Shown in pieces: positions 34,076-46,258 of a DNA stretch of 64,000 nucleotides. Below the pieces are notes generated by a model. That model saw only the letters and a program-made list of their open reading frames with translations. It searched no databases and was not told the origin of the DNA. Source of the DNA: Lactuca virosa. Taxonomy: Eukaryota; Streptophyta; Magnoliopsida; Asterales; Asteraceae. The stretch lies in contig CAKMRJ010004445.1 in the NCBI GenBank assembly GCA_928212115.1, positions 74,810,946 through 74,874,945 on the forward strand, written 5' to 3'. The position numbers were made by a program, and so were the translations under genes. The number at the start of each line of letters is the position of its first letter. Within the stretch, counting starts at the first letter, position 1.

Positions 34076-34795
34076 TGTAACATCCAAGTTTGGTAAGTTT
34101 CCCTTTAAGTCCCTAATAAAAGAAATTTCTTTCATTCTGGTCCCTTGGTTAGTACGTGGGCGTACTTATTGAGTACGCTTAGCGTACTAGCCACTGATCT
34201 GGTCGCGGATCTTAACCATATACGTTTGGGCGTGGTATGGGGTGAAATAGACCTGGTATTCGGTAGCCACTGATATTGTCAGTTATGTCTGTATATGCTT
34301 GATGACTCTGTGATTATTGTTATGACATTACGTGGTAGTGGTATGGGGTAAAATAGACCTGGTACTCGGTTAAAATAGACCTAAGGGGTAGGCCAGCACC
34401 CAAATATGCTTGGCAGTATCCGGTTGAGATAGACTGAAGGGATAGGCCAGCACACATATTTTCTTGGAAATATCCGGTTCAGATAGACCGAAGGGGTAGG
34501 CCAGCACCCAAATATGCTTGGTAGTTTGTTTTTTTAGTATGTGGTATGTTCGGTGAACTCATTAAGCTTTGTGTTTACAGTTTTTAGTTTCTATTTCAGG
34601 TACTTCCAGTTTGAAGGGGAAGGGCCCGTCCTGATCGCACCGCATTACTCTATATTTTTCTGCTCTTAGTGATTTTGGGATTTGTACTCCGAAAACATGC
34701 TACAATATGACTCTTTTGAATATTTTGGTATTAATATCTTATGAATTGAATGAATTTAAAAATAAAAATTGTATCTGTACTTTTGGTATGTTACA
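34076..34795 (+). repeat. 3' LTR of the Tekay element, internally deleted
   Basis: Starts TGTAACATCCAAG and ends GTATGTTACA. It jumps from the GTACGC dyad region straight to the minisatellite region, so the TATA-like box and the TGGGCC cluster of the 5' LTR are absent. Confidence 0.85.
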
Positions 34796-35139
34796 TGCTG
34801 AAACTATAAAAAGAATAAAAGTTTTATTTTATCTTAAAACAATATCCATATGAATGTCTATTTATAGAGAATAAAAAAAATTATGAATTTTGATATATTT
34901 AAAATCTTTTTTCGATAAAAATAGCTACATAAAAAATAAAAAAAAGAAAAAAAGTATGTTTTTTATATATTAAGGTAATGATTATTATAGTTTAAGGAAG
35001 CATGTTTTGTTTGAAAATGCATGTGTATACCTTTACCCATTTCCACCGATACGAAGTAGAGTTTTACGACAAAACAAAATGTGTGGCTGTGATTCATTCA
35101 CCTATTCTCAACCTTTTTATTTTCTCAATTGAACATATA

Positions 35140-35168
35140 CACAAACACACACACACACACATATATAT

Positions 35169-35264
<96 letters not shown>

Positions 35265-35265
35265 A
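35140..35265. repeat. (CA)n(TA)n(GA)n microsatellite
   Basis: Right border of foldback F. The duplicate is at 37078-37170. Confidence 0.9.
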
Positions 35266-35340
35266 GAGAGAGAGAGATAGAGAGAAAGAGAGATAGAAAG
35301 AAGGGGGAGAGAGAGAAAAAAAAGTTCTTTTGAGAACTTA

Positions 35341-35595
35341 TGCCCTGTTCTTAAGTTTTTTTAGGAAGGAAATGGAGGGGAAGGAAAGGGAAGGAAAGGA
35401 AAGAGAATGAAAGGAAAGGTAAAGAACTCTTTCCCTCCCAATCATCTCAAAAGTAGGAGGAAAGAAATCATAGAAAAAAAGGCTTTTCTTCCCCTCCTAA
35501 TCTCTCCATTTCCTTCCTTTCCTCTCTTAAATGAATCTCGAGAACACCTCTTTCCTCTTGATTTCCTCCTACCCCCTCCTAAAAGAACTCAAGAA
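35341..35595. mobile_element. Truncated MITE copy
   Basis: Left part of the MITE described at 37239, including TGCCCTGTTCTTAAG preceded by TTA. The right end was removed by the 611-bp deletion. Confidence 0.6.
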
Positions 35596-36012
35596 ATCAT
35601 AGGTATTTCATCTCTTCACTCTCCCTCAGTATCGATGTTAGGTACTTGTGTGTTGGAGCTACTTTTTGTTTCTACTTTAGTGCTTATTTTGTTAAGAACA
35701 TAAAGACTTAAGAAACTCAAGAATAAAAGAAGGAACTATCAATCTAAAGTGTCTTACTCTTGGTGGTGGATACCTTTAGAGAATACCATACTCTTTGATC
35801 TTGTCATCTACTTCAACACCCTAAAACCAAGTGGGTTCAAAGGCTCCAAAGGTTATCATTATAAAACATCATATGGTTGTATTTATACCATTCTAACCTA
35901 TATAAAAGGATCCTTGATGGAAGTTGATAAAACATGACCGTCAACTTGTCTCTATTAAGTCTCCCTTTAAGTCCCTAATAAAAGAAATTTCCCTTTAGGT
36001 GGGGGAGAATTG

Positions 36013-36729
36013 TAACATCCAAGTTTGGTGAGTTTCCCTTTAAGTCCCTAATAAAAGAAATTTCTTTCATTCTGGTCCCTTGGTTAGTACGTGGGCGTAC
36101 TCATTGAGTACGCTTAGCGTACTAGCCACTGATATGGTCGCAGATCTTAACCATGTAAGTTGGACGAGGTATGGGGTGAAATAGACCTGGTATTCGGTAG
36201 CCACTGATATTGTCAGTTATGTCTGTATATGCTTGATGACTCTGTGATTATTGTTATGACATTATGTGGTAGTGGTATGGGGTAAAAGAGACCCGGTACT
36301 CGGTTGAAATAGACCTAAGGGGTAGGCCAACACCCAAATATGCTTGGCAGTATCCGGTTGAGATAGACTGAAGGGGTAGTCCAACACACAGATTTGCTTG
36401 GCAATATCCGGTTGAGATAGACCAAAGGGGTAGGCCAGCACCCAAATATGCTTGGTAGTTTGTTTTTTTAGTATGTGGTATGTTCGGGGAACTCATTAAG
36501 CTTTGTGTTTACAGTTTTTAGTTTCTATTTCAGGTACTTCCAGTTTGAAGGGGAAGGGCCCGTCCTGATCGCACCGCATTACTCTATATTTTTCAGCTCT
36601 TAGTGATTTTGGGATTTGTACTCTGATAATATGCTACAATATGACTCTTTTGAATATTTTGGTATTAATATCTTATGAATTGAATGAATTTAAAAATAAA
36701 AATTGTATCTGTACTTTTGGTATGTTACA
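36013..36729 (+). repeat. Duplicated Tekay 3' LTR
   Basis: Same internal deletion as 34076-34795, so the deletion is older than the segmental duplication. Confidence 0.85.
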
Positions 36730-37095
36730 TGCTGAAACTATAAAAAGAATAAAAGTTTTATTTTATCTTAAAACAATATCAATATGAATGTCTATTTATA
36801 GAGAATAAAAAAATTATGAATTTTGATATATTTAAAATCTTTTTTCGATAAAAATAGCTACATAAAAAAATAAAAAAAAAATAAAAAAAATATGTTTTTT
36901 ATATATTAAGGTAATGATTATTATAGTTTAAGGAAACATGTTTTGTTTGAAAATGCATGTGTATACCTTTACCCATTTCCACCGATACGAAGTAGTGTTT
37001 TGCGGCAAACAAAATGTGTGGCTGTGATTCATTCACCTATTCTCAACCTTTTTATTTTCTCAATTGAACATATACACAAACACACACACACACAC

Positions 37096-37163
<68 letters not shown>

Positions 37164-37238
37164 TATTGAGAGAGAGAGATTGAGAGAGAGAGATAGAAAG
37201 AAGGGGGAGAGAGAGAAAAAAGTTCTTTTGAGAACTTA

Positions 37239-37563
37239 TGCCCTGTTCTTAAGTTTTTTTAGGAAGGAAATGGAGGGGAAGGAAAGGGAAGGAAAGGAAA
37301 GAGAATGAAAGGAAAGGTAAAGAACTCTTTCCCTCCCAATCATCTCAAAAGTGGGAGGAAAGAAATCATAGAAAAAAAGGCTTTTCTTCCCCTCCTAATC
37401 TCTCCATTTGCTTTCCTTCCCTCTCTTAAATGAATCTCGAGAACACCTCTTTCCTCTTGATTTCCGCCTACCCCCTCTTAAAAGAACTCAAGAACACACC
37501 TTTCCTTCAATTTCCTTTCCTTTCTCCCCCTTTCCCTCTTTAAAAAAACTCGAGAACAGGGCA
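37239..37563. mobile_element. MITE, PIF/Harbinger-like (Tourist type)
   Basis: Terminal inverted repeats TGCCCTGTTCTTAAG and its counterpart with CTCGAGAACAGGGCA at the other end are flanked by TTA on both sides (37236-37238 and 37564-37566). A TTA target duplication is typical of PIF/Harbinger elements. The interior is purine-rich on the left and pyrimidine-rich on the right. Length is 325 bp, no ORF. Confidence 0.65.
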
Positions 37564-37578
37564 TTAAAGATTTGTGAG

Positions 37579-38528
37579 TGTTGGATCTATATGCTCTAGA
37601 ATCATTATTGAGTGATATTGCTAATAACATATGATTCAATAAGGTCACACCATAATCAAGTTGGTACAAACTGAATATTTATTAAATATTTGATTATTAA
37701 TACATAAATTCTACTCTTGTATTTGATTAGAGAAAAATTAGTGTTTTATGAAAATAATAATAAAAGAAAAAACAAACTAGTTATTATATTATATAGTATG
37801 ATTAATAAGTCATGTAAACATGTTTTGGACACTTTGGTTAACCATCGACTAACTAGTTAGTTACCTTTATCATTAAAGTAACTAGCATAAATTTTGTCTT
37901 CTTTTCTTCTTTTATTCAATGGACGAAAATGATCTAGAAACATAGGAGGTTATTTGTCAACATCCCTTTACTTGTCCCCATGCTCCTTTTGTTTTATATT
38001 ACTTTAGAATATAATATAGGGTTTTACCTTACTTGAATAGGGATACATAAGAGAGTCTTATGCATGAGAAAAACTAGTTGTGTTTTACCCAAAAACTCTC
38101 TAAAAACCGTAGGTATTTCATCTCTTCACTCTCCCTTACCGTTGATGTTAGGTACTTGTGTTTTGGAGCTACTTTTTGTTTCTCCTTTAGTGCTTATTTT
38201 GTTAAGAACATAAAGACTTAAGAAACTCAAGAATAAAAGAAGGAACTATCAATCTAAAGTGTCTTACTCTTGGTGGTGGATACCTCTAGAGAATACCATA
38301 CTCTTTGATCTTGTCATCTACTTCAACACCGTAAAACCAAGTGGGTTCAAAGGCTCCAAAGGTTATCACTATAAAAAATCATATGGTTGTATTTATACCA
38401 TTCTAACCTATATAAAAGGATCCTTGATAGTTTTGTTTTAAAATGCCCTAAAATAAACTAGTTATTTTTAAATTCTTTCGTTGTAGGTTTTTATGAAAAA
38501 CAATATATTTATGTATCAAAACCCATCA
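37579..38528 (+). repeat. 5' LTR of copia H
   Basis: 950 bp. A TATA-like CCTATATAAAAGG lies near 38407-38419. Confidence 0.75.
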
Positions 38529-38529
38529 G

Positions 38530-38541
38530 TGGTATCAGAGC
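38530..38541 (+). promoter_or_regulatory. Primer binding site of copia H
   Basis: TGGTATCAGAGC is the exact 12-base complement expected for plant initiator tRNA-Met. Confidence 0.85.
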
Positions 38542-38591
38542 TATCCTTTATATGTTAGAATGGTTTTTTTTTTTCTCTCTCTCTCTCTCTC

Positions 38592-38648
<57 letters not shown>

Positions 38649-40100
38649 GTTTGACGATCTATGGTTTTTGGAAAACAAACATGTATTTCTTTTGGTTAAA
38701 GAAATGTCCATATTTGTTTTCTTTGACAACTTGTTGTTTTAAAGTGTTTATTATTATATAACTATTTTTCATGCATTTTGGTTATATAAAAGTTACCTTA
38801 GAAAAAACAAAGTGTTGTTTATTTATATTTTGTTGTGTATAGATAAGTCATTAGGACATTTTTAGTTATAATTTATTTATTCATATGATGATGTAATAGA
38901 TAAATATATAATATTTCATTTGTTCATTTTATGTGTATTAAATTAGTTTAGACTAGTTGTTTATTTTTAAAATGTAATAAGATGGAGCAATGAAAACTTT
39001 ATCAATACATGGAGCTTTTGAAGATCTTGAAGTTTCCTAATAACTCCTTTAGAAAATAACTTAATAATTATTGTGATGACTCATAATAATTATTACTAGA
39101 AAATGACTTTGTTTATACACTTATAATGAATGCTTGTGATGTTTATTTTTGGTTTACCATGCTAAAAAAACATTTTGATAAAAATAACATCAATGTGGAG
39201 TTTGTAATTTCAAATAAAAGGTTTCCAACATAAATGTCGAAAATTGAGGGTTTATTTTTTTATTTATTTGTTTTTGTTTTTTATGTTAAAAAGAGTTTTA
39301 ATTTTAGAACTCTTGAAAAGCCAAACTTTTAAATATTTATAAATGTTTAAAATGTTTTTAAACTAAATATAAATTCCATAACTAGTGATGAAAGGAAGTC
39401 TTATTAAAAAGTTAAAAATCGATTCCTATTGTCATTACGTTGAATTAAAATTGACTAGTATTTTAAACGGTAAAACTGAATACAAGATATAAATTCAACT
39501 TTATAATTTTGGAACCTTATATAATGTACCATGGAATATTTTATGCATGAAATATTCATGATATAAAATGTTTTAAAATGCTAGAATAATAAAGCATTTA
39601 TAAAAACCTTTATTCCAAAACCTCAAATCTATACAATCCACTTAAAATTCACTTTAGCATTTTGGTGCAATTCTTGTGGATTTTGGATCACCTGGTCTAT
39701 TTGGATTGTCAAAAATGACAAATGTGTTTTATATTTATTTATGAGATAAAGGTGACCTAACCCTTTATAAAGTATAATTCACAAGTTTTTTAAATGGATT
39801 ATTTGATCAAGTTCTTATGCGATAAAGGTCACCTAAGCATAAGAGTCTTGAGGCGTAGATGAGATGAACATGCCATTATAAAAAAAAACTGTCTTTGGAT
39901 ATCATTAATTCTAAGAATTACATAAGAGTTGTAATTGGTTATCGGAACCTACTAATCAACGAAATCACTTGTGTAGTGGGTCACCACCTCATGCTATTTG
40001 TGTGGTGTGGATTTTAGCTTTTCAATCTTAATTTGAGGGGTAATTGATTTTTTAAAGAATATATATCAAAGATATTAAAATGAATCTTATTATTTTGTAG
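38542..40100 (+). other. Leader of copia H, non-coding
   Basis: AT-rich, with a CT/TA microsatellite at 38573-38646. No gene is supported. The length is unusual for a copia leader. Confidence 0.6.
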
Positions 40101-40754
40101 ATGACTACCACAAATGTAACCACTTCCTCACTCACCATTCGATCCATCCTCTAAAACGAAAAACTAAGCGGATCCAACTTTCTTGATTGGTTCACACAAC
40201 TCAGAATTGTCCTCAACCTTGAGAAAAAAGACTATGTCCTTGATGAACCTATTCCAAGAAGTGCTCCCAGCTAATGCTGCCAAGGTATTGAAAGATTCTT
40301 GGGTGAAACGTGTAAATGATTTGACCGAAGTGGCTTGCATCATGCTTGCAACAATGAACTCTAATTTATTGAAAACTTTTGAGTTCCATGAAGCATTTGA
40401 CATGATTGAACAACTGGGAATCATATTTCAAGTTCAGGCTAAACAAGAAAGGTTTGAGAAATTGAATGCTTTCATTGGCTGCAAAATGGCCGAGGGATCT
40501 TCTATGAGTGCACATGTACTCAAAATGAAAGCTAACACTGAGAAGATTTCCCACCTCAGATTCCCATTTGGGGTTGAGCTAGCGACCAATGTGATCCTAT
40601 CCTCATTGCCAAATTCATTCAACCAATTCATGCTGAACTACAATATGAGTGAATAGGAAAGTAGCATAAACAACTTTCATTCAATGCTCAAGAATGTTGA
40701 GGAAAACATCAAGAAATATGGAAATCAAGTGTTGATGATCCGTGAGGGTCAAAT
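40101..40754 (+). pseudogene. gag of copia H, broken and truncated
   Basis: ATG at 40101 gives TTTNVTTSSLTIRSIL, a TAA, then KLSGSNFLDWFTQLRIVL, the start of a copia UBN2-type Gag. A frameshift near 40265 is followed by VKRVNDLTEVACIMLATMN, CKMAEGSSMSAHVLKMK and VILSSLPNSFNQFMLNYNM, then a TAG and EENIKKYGNQ. The zinc knuckle and all pol are lost because a gypsy LTR starts at 40755. The domain would form the capsid. Confidence 0.78.
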
Positions 40755-42333
40755 TGTGACATCTCGGAATTTAGGTCTAAAACTGTAGATAGTCAATTCA
40801 CCGCAAATTTCTTTGAAATTTGACCTATTGAGTTTTAATGCATATTTTGAATAATATATAGTGTCATTGCAACTATTATAAGATACCATATAGTATCTTA
40901 TTCCAATTGTGGAAAATTTTAAACAAAACAAATAACTCAAACTACAACCCTAGTTAATACGTCTTAAAAACTGAAAATTCGTATTAAGCAATTATGAGCA
41001 AAGAAAACATTCTAGTCTCATAATACATTTCCCCTATTTCCAAAAATGTAAAGAACTTCCAATACGGAGTTCGTATGCAAAAGATACGACAATTATAAGA
41101 AAATAAATCAGTATAACATTGATTTTCTTTAAACTACTAAAACTGATTCGATCCGTTGAGGCACTTTCACACCACAGATAGAAATTCTGAGAGCGTTTCT
41201 AGAATCATACAATGGTCTAATATTTAATTTCATACTTGAAATAATTTTAGTAAAAATATTTACAAAATTTGAAAAATCAGACGTTTTGGGTCATTTATAC
41301 GTGGAACTTTAAACTCTATTTCCTGGATTTCTACAACTCGAAAATTAATCCGTTTGGGTTTTTGGAATCCTTGAAACCTACTCTATCATACGACACTTTT
41401 GAAAAAATATTATACTTCAAGAACTTGGCAAACAAACCTAGGTGTGTTTTTAGGGTATTTTTGAGAAGATGACATCACTAGGCCCCACCATGCTTGCTTG
41501 AATGATCAAAAATCAGCAAATGCTTCCCTTTTGGACCCTTACCCATGTTTTTTTATCACCATCCCCCGCCACCTTACCAATTTGTGTGCACACTTGTTCA
41601 AAAAGTACAAGCATGGGGCATTCTTTGGTGTATTTGACTAACCTTTGAAGTATGGCTTGCATGAGACTTTCTTAGGCTATAAATAGAGACCATGGCCTCC
41701 CTATTTCCTCACAAATTCACCATCCAAAGTCTCTTATTACTCCTTCTCCATTTCGCTCTCTTTCTCGAACAAGAAAACCCCTACCTCAGGTGCCTTCCAC
41801 CGCCGAGAATCACCACTACTCCGCCCCTGGTTCGTCAACAACCACCACCACTTTTTGTGCCACCTCTATCTTCCATTTTCTGTGCTTTCCAAGTCTAGGT
41901 ATCGCATTTTTATTGTAATTCCGTGTGTTTCTTCGAGTCCAAACCAGGTTTAAAGTTGTTTCTAGTTAGTGCTTATGACCCATTTTTATAGTTTTTATAT
42001 ATTTCGGGGGTGGGGGGAAATACATGTTCTCACACATCTCGTTTATGCAAAAACACTCTTGAAAAACATTGTAAAAATGCTATGGTTTTATGTGAAATCT
42101 TGTGGTTCATTCAAGACCTGTTTTTCCCATCTTAAACCCTATGGTTTGCAAAACTATTTTAATGAAAGTAGTTAAGATTGATACCTTTTTAGGGACTACT
42201 CGCACACGTTCAAATGCTCTTTATATAATTTTTTATGATTTTTGCAAAACTGCATATCATTGCAGTCGTTTTCCAGACCAGTCTGTAAAAACGATCATTT
42301 TCACCTTAGTTAGGTTTCATATCAGGTCAGTAA
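40755..42333 (+). mobile_element. Gypsy LTR fragment, 5' end intact
   Basis: It begins TGTGACATCTCGG after CAAAT and has a TATA box GGCTATAAATAGAGAC near 41671-41686 in plus orientation. The right side is cut by element C at 42334, so the LTR end and target duplication are not seen. Its distal part (from 41965) resembles the sequence at 49084-49150. Confidence 0.6.
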
Positions 42334-42660
42334 TGAAGAGTGTTTAAATCGAGTTTAGAAAAAGAAATCAATCATAGAAAGCATTAAGAGCACAATTGTA
42401 AATAATATACGTTTGGCTCATTAGTTGTTTGAATGAGTACAAAAGTTCTAGAGAGAGAATGAGAACGAACGTGCCCAAAAGCTACTCTCTACTTCTATAC
42501 TAACTCTGTTTATAGAGTAGAACAAATGCTCAAAAATTATGCAAGGACTAGACGTTCGACACCAACATAAACAAATGCCTTGCAAAATACATACACAAAA
42601 AAGTACTAGACTTCGCATCGATACAGAAAAGACTTTTGAAATCTCAGTAGACATTTCACA
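42334..42660 (-). repeat. 3' LTR of element C
   Basis: 327 bp. TATA-like sequence CTCTATAAACAG on the minus strand near 42508-42519. Confidence 0.8.
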
Positions 42661-42680
42661 CCCTAAAATCCCCCCCTTAG
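42661..42680 (-). promoter_or_regulatory. Polypurine tract of element C
   Basis: Minus strand CTAAGGGGGGGATTTTAGGG directly precedes the 3' LTR. Confidence 0.75.
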
Positions 42681-42695
42681 TGAGAAGTGTCGAAA

Positions 42696-43790
42696 TCACG
42701 TCATCAGCTTCATGGTCTGGAGAAGTACTCTGCGAATCTCTATATACCAAAGAATATTCTTCCGAATTTCAGCCTTGTCTGCTGCATCATTCTTTTTGCA
42801 ATTATTGATTCGAACTAAAAGGCTTGTATATTGGACATTCGTGTACCTCTCAACATCATATACTTGGAACACAAACTTTGTCATTATCTGGTTCTTGTTC
42901 TTGCCACAAAACACTACCCCAAAGGCAGATGGACAATTTCTACATCTTCATATTTATCAATATTAATCTTCCCCTTTAGCATGGTTTGGCAATCTCGATA
43001 TCAGTGATTTTGAGGCAATCATAATAACTATCGATGAAAACTTTGATATCAGTGAAGCCGATGAGAAAATCGTCCTTGTTATTCTCTGGTAGTTTCGTTA
43101 CATCCACATTGCTTAAAATCGACGTCAATGTGACCACGTCGTTCAAGTTCATCAATGGGAAGTCGGCAATCGAAAAGTCACTGACTACATTATTCGCTCT
43201 TACAACAACATAGCGAAAATTTTGTAGAATGCCTTCCAAAAAGTTTTCCCGAGAAATTGACATCACTTTAATGATCTTCATAGAAGACCAAAATCTCCTC
43301 TTCGCTTTTCCCTATGACTGCATGAAATCTCATCTTCAGTCTTTTATACTCTTCTTCGTCATTGAAGCGGTCAACTAACTTGTACTGGAAAGAAATGTAT
43401 GTCATATGATTTATATGGAAATAGATTTGTTTAAATTCAGAGTTTTCAACATCATAACTCTTCTTTGGAACCTTGCAAAAATACTCCATCTTCCCTATTG
43501 ACACAATTTTCTCAATAGTTTCATAGCATCAGTGCTTATTGGGATCACCCTTGTTCAATCCTGGTGGATCATTCCGTCTTTGCCTCAAAATACTATTGAT
43601 CTGCCTTTGTCTTTCAATTTCCAACTCTAGTTTCTTCTTCTTCTATTCTTCTGTAAAAGTTACCTCAACGCCTTTCCCTTTATCTCCCTGGTTGTCTTTT
43701 GAAGGAGGTGGCTTAGAGCTTGACCCAGAGCCTCCAACACTTTCATTGAAAATTTGTGATTGCCTTATGAGATTGCGAAACAGTTTCTTT
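42696..43790 (-). pseudogene. Env-like C-terminal domain of element C
   Basis: Read on the minus strand it gives SGSSSKPPPSKDNQGDKGKG, RRNDPPGLNKGDPNKH, KVPKKSYDVENSEF, RFNDEEEYKRLKMRFHAVIG, RANNVVSDFSIADFPLMNL, IKVFIDSYYDCLKITDIEIA, DVERYTNVQYTSLLVRINN and ILWYIEIRRVL before the stop at 42696. Each block has a counterpart in the same order in element D (54913-56000). Stops and frame changes lie near 43640, 43510, 43270 and 42975. The domain ends about 20 bp before the PPT, as in D. No signal peptide or membrane segment is visible. Function unknown; called env-like only from its position after pol in Sireviruses. Confidence 0.65.
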
Positions 43791-46258
43791 GGTTTGATTA
43801 TCAACTTTTGATTTTTCAGTTTTTTCTTCCCAAACACGTTGTGGTTATATCTTTGAAAAATTGTTGAGTTTTTGTTAAGACCATTTTCAACTGTGCTTTG
43901 GTTCGAAAAGAAACCTTCTTTTTTCACATCTTTATTATCTTCTTCAACAAGTTTGTTTATTTCTGGATTCACCTTGTCACCATTTCCAGAAGTGACGAAC
44001 ACTTGATTTGGAAATACAACCTCATCAGTGCATTTGAATGATGGATATACAACTGAATTAGATTCTAGATAATGTGAACCTTTGTCTTTCAACACCTTTT
44101 CGAACTCCTTTGATTCTTTATAGTCTTGTTTTACAACAACTCATGGAATATTTATTTCCTTCGCAACATCATCCTCATCACTTTCATAATGTTCTACGAC
44201 AACTTGATCAACAGGATCACAAACTTTCGATGTAAAGGGTTGATCATTGTTACCCTTTGCCATTGAATCATTACAAATTTCTTTGCCTTTTGCCATCGAA
44301 TTGACATTAATGACAGATAATTGAGAACAATCAACAGTTTACTCTTCCTCAATTTCACTGATATTATCATAATCATCTTCGATATCAGCAAAATTTTGTT
44401 GAAAGTTTAATGTCGAATTCTTAGTCATGTTCAAAATTTTAACTTGTTCATTTTTAGTGAGAGTTTCATTAACTATGTGCACAAAATCATAAGCATTCAA
44501 GAATTCATCGTTTTCACTATTCCGTAAGCATATGAATCATTAGGCACTTTGTCAAATTCAAAAATTTTCTTTCCGCATTCCTAAGAAGTAACATCTACTT
44601 TTTCTCTTTCATATTCTAAGAATGGTAATAATTTTCTATGTTGTTCTTTGGAGATATCAGAAGAGTGATGTAATTCAGTAAGTTTCGCATACTAACGTTT
44701 AGCGCTATTACAATAAATGTTTCTTTTCTTAACTAACATAATATTGTCACTTCTCACTAAATCTGTATCTAAAGATAAGTTTCTCAATTGTAGCTCTAGA
44801 TTCTCAATAGTACTCTTCTTAATCTCCAGATGATATTGAACATCAAACAACAACATTTTTGAATGTTCAGCTTCTCTACTAACATAAATCAACATATCAT
44901 TAACATATGAGAGAGTATCATCAAAATCAGATAAAACTGTAAGATAAGAACTTGAAGGAATATTAAAAGATTCAAGAAGAGTACGTACCTTCGAAGTCAT
45001 GGGTGACTTATCTGCGCCAGTAGATACAAAACATCTACCCATGATCTTTATATTGTGCACACATCGCTCCATGAGTTGGATTCCTTATCTCCTGTCATCA
45101 GATCTAGATGACCAAATCTGATAAGTTCCATCACTTTTTCTTACTCCCTTCACAACCAATGCAAGACCTTTGGTTTTCGCCCTTATCTCTTCTATCTTTT
45201 CAGCATAGTAAGCTTCATCTTTTACTCTCCCCTTCTTCTCTTCCTTCTTTCGCAGCATGCAGTCTTTGGCCAAGTGGTTCGAACCATTGCAATAGTTGCA
45301 ATCATAACCCGAATAACCTTTCAATTTCAATTGCTTCTTCTCATTACCATTCTTACTATCCTTCTTTTCTTCCTTCAAATCCACCTTCGCACCTTTTTCC
45401 AATGAGTTGTTCCCTTTGAACTCATTGTTACTTTTGTACTTTAGATTGAATGGCTTCTTGAAAAAAATTCACCTTATTGTTAGAATAGTAAGCAACAGCC
45501 TCCTCCTCAGAATTTACTAAAAATCCTTCTACTTCATGATTATCATGTTCGTCAGTTTCGATCTTAGAGTCCTTAGCATTCACTTTTGACATTAATGCTA
45601 AAGGTCCACCAATGCCCAATTTTCCTTCCTCTGCTATCTCATTAATTTCACTTTCATGAGCCTTGAGCACATTGTACACATCACCCAAAGAATATCCATC
45701 AAAACTTTGTTGAGTTTTGATCATCAGACTTATGTTTCTCCACTTCTTTCGCAGCCCCATCAGGAAGGTAACGTTTACTCAAGAGTTGAACGAGTAACAC
45801 CATAGCAATTGCACTTGAATTTCAATTCATTCAAGCGATCATAATACAGCTCAATGGTTTCTCTATCTTTCTGCTTGAATTCACCTAGTTCCAAGAAGCA
45901 TTGTTTCACAGAACTCTTCGTGGTCTTTTCACTTCCTTGATACTTTTCTTTCAGAGTATCCCAAATGTCCTTTGTAGTCTTGCATCCTCGAACATAGTTG
46001 TAAACAACCGGTGGAAGAGCACTGCGTAGTTCACGAAGGTATTTCTTATTATTAGCTTCATGTTTCTCCTTTTGCGCTGCCATTCCAATTGACGAACTTG
46101 TATTTCCAACTTGATCAATCCTTTCAGGACGATAATTGACGAACCTCCATACGATCTGCCCATTGTTCATAATACTCCAAAATAAGCATTCAAATCTTCA
46201 TGGAATATCCAAGCAAGTGAGAAAAGCATGAAATGGTGTTCATGTTGAAATTCGCCAT
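43791..46258 (-). pseudogene. gag of element C
   Basis: From ATG at 46258 the start reads MANFNMNTISCFSHLLGYS, then a stop and frame changes, then AALPPVVYNYV-like capsid sequence (RSALPPVVYNYVRGCKTTKD, SSVKQCFLELGEFKQKDRET) of UBN2 type, and SFDGYSLGDVYNVLKAHESE. A CCHC knuckle CNYCNGSNHLAKDC lies near 45270-45310. A further segment with heptads (LLESFNIPSSSYLTVL, ENLELQLRNLSLD) runs to 44692, and degenerate acidic coding follows to about 43850 (FQRYNHNVFGKKKLK). At least four stops or shifts. The fusion point to the env-like part lies near 43790. Confidence 0.7.

Larger units (their letters stand above)
23679..34795 (+). mobile_element. Ty3/gypsy chromovirus (Tekay/Del-like), degenerate
   Basis: The 5' LTR starts at 23679 (TGTAACATCCAAG) and ends at 28529 (GATGTTACA); the 3' LTR spans 34076-34795. 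Flanks TGTTG (23674-23678) and TGCTG (34796-34800) form a 5-bp duplication with one mismatch. The order gag, protease, RT, RNase H, integrase, chromodomain identifies Ty3/gypsy, and the C-terminal chromodomain identifies a chromovirus. Every ORF is broken. The 5' LTR holds a nested solo LTR (25388-28335). It inserted in foldback F. Confidence 0.88.
22523..35133. mobile_element. Foldback element F, interrupted by a Tekay gypsy element
   Basis: The arm at 22523-22840 is the inverted copy of 34796-35133 (roughly 75-80% by eye, with ends TTCAATTGAG and CTCAATTGAA). A second inverted pair lies inside: about 22930-23065 against 23268-23400. Without the gypsy insertion the element is about 1.5 kb and nearly one long palindrome. 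At least six ATTCATATATGAAT palindromes lie between 23020 and 23560. Both outer borders are dinucleotide repeats. There is no coding frame; the superfamily is unknown. Confidence 0.7.
34064..35917. repeat. Segmental tandem duplication, copy 1
   Basis: It matches 36001-38428 nearly base for base: gypsy 3' LTR, F right arm, CA/TA microsatellite, left part of a MITE, then part of a copia LTR. Compared with copy 2 it lacks about 611 bp (equivalent of 37495-38105). About 85 bp of junction DNA, including a scrap of LTR sequence, follows at 35918-36000. Confidence 0.85.
36001..38428. repeat. Segmental tandem duplication, copy 2
   Basis: The offset from copy 1 is 1937 bp at the left edge. It includes the second LTR copy (36013-36729), the F arm copy (36730-37068), the complete MITE, and the start of copia H. 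The homology ends at 38428 inside the H LTR. Confidence 0.85.
37579..40754 (+). mobile_element. Copia element H, truncated in gag
   Basis: The 5' LTR (37579-38528, TGTTGGATC..CCCATCA) is followed by a PBS and a 1.5-kb leader, then gag from 40101. The element stops abruptly at 40754 where a gypsy LTR begins. No pol or 3' LTR is in the window. Part of its LTR is present again at 35601-35917 through the segmental duplication. Confidence 0.75.

Noticed and set aside
42539..45419. Plus-strand ORFs opposite element C, and similar ones opposite D
   Set aside because: They are shadows of minus-strand gag and env-like coding, without domains of their own.
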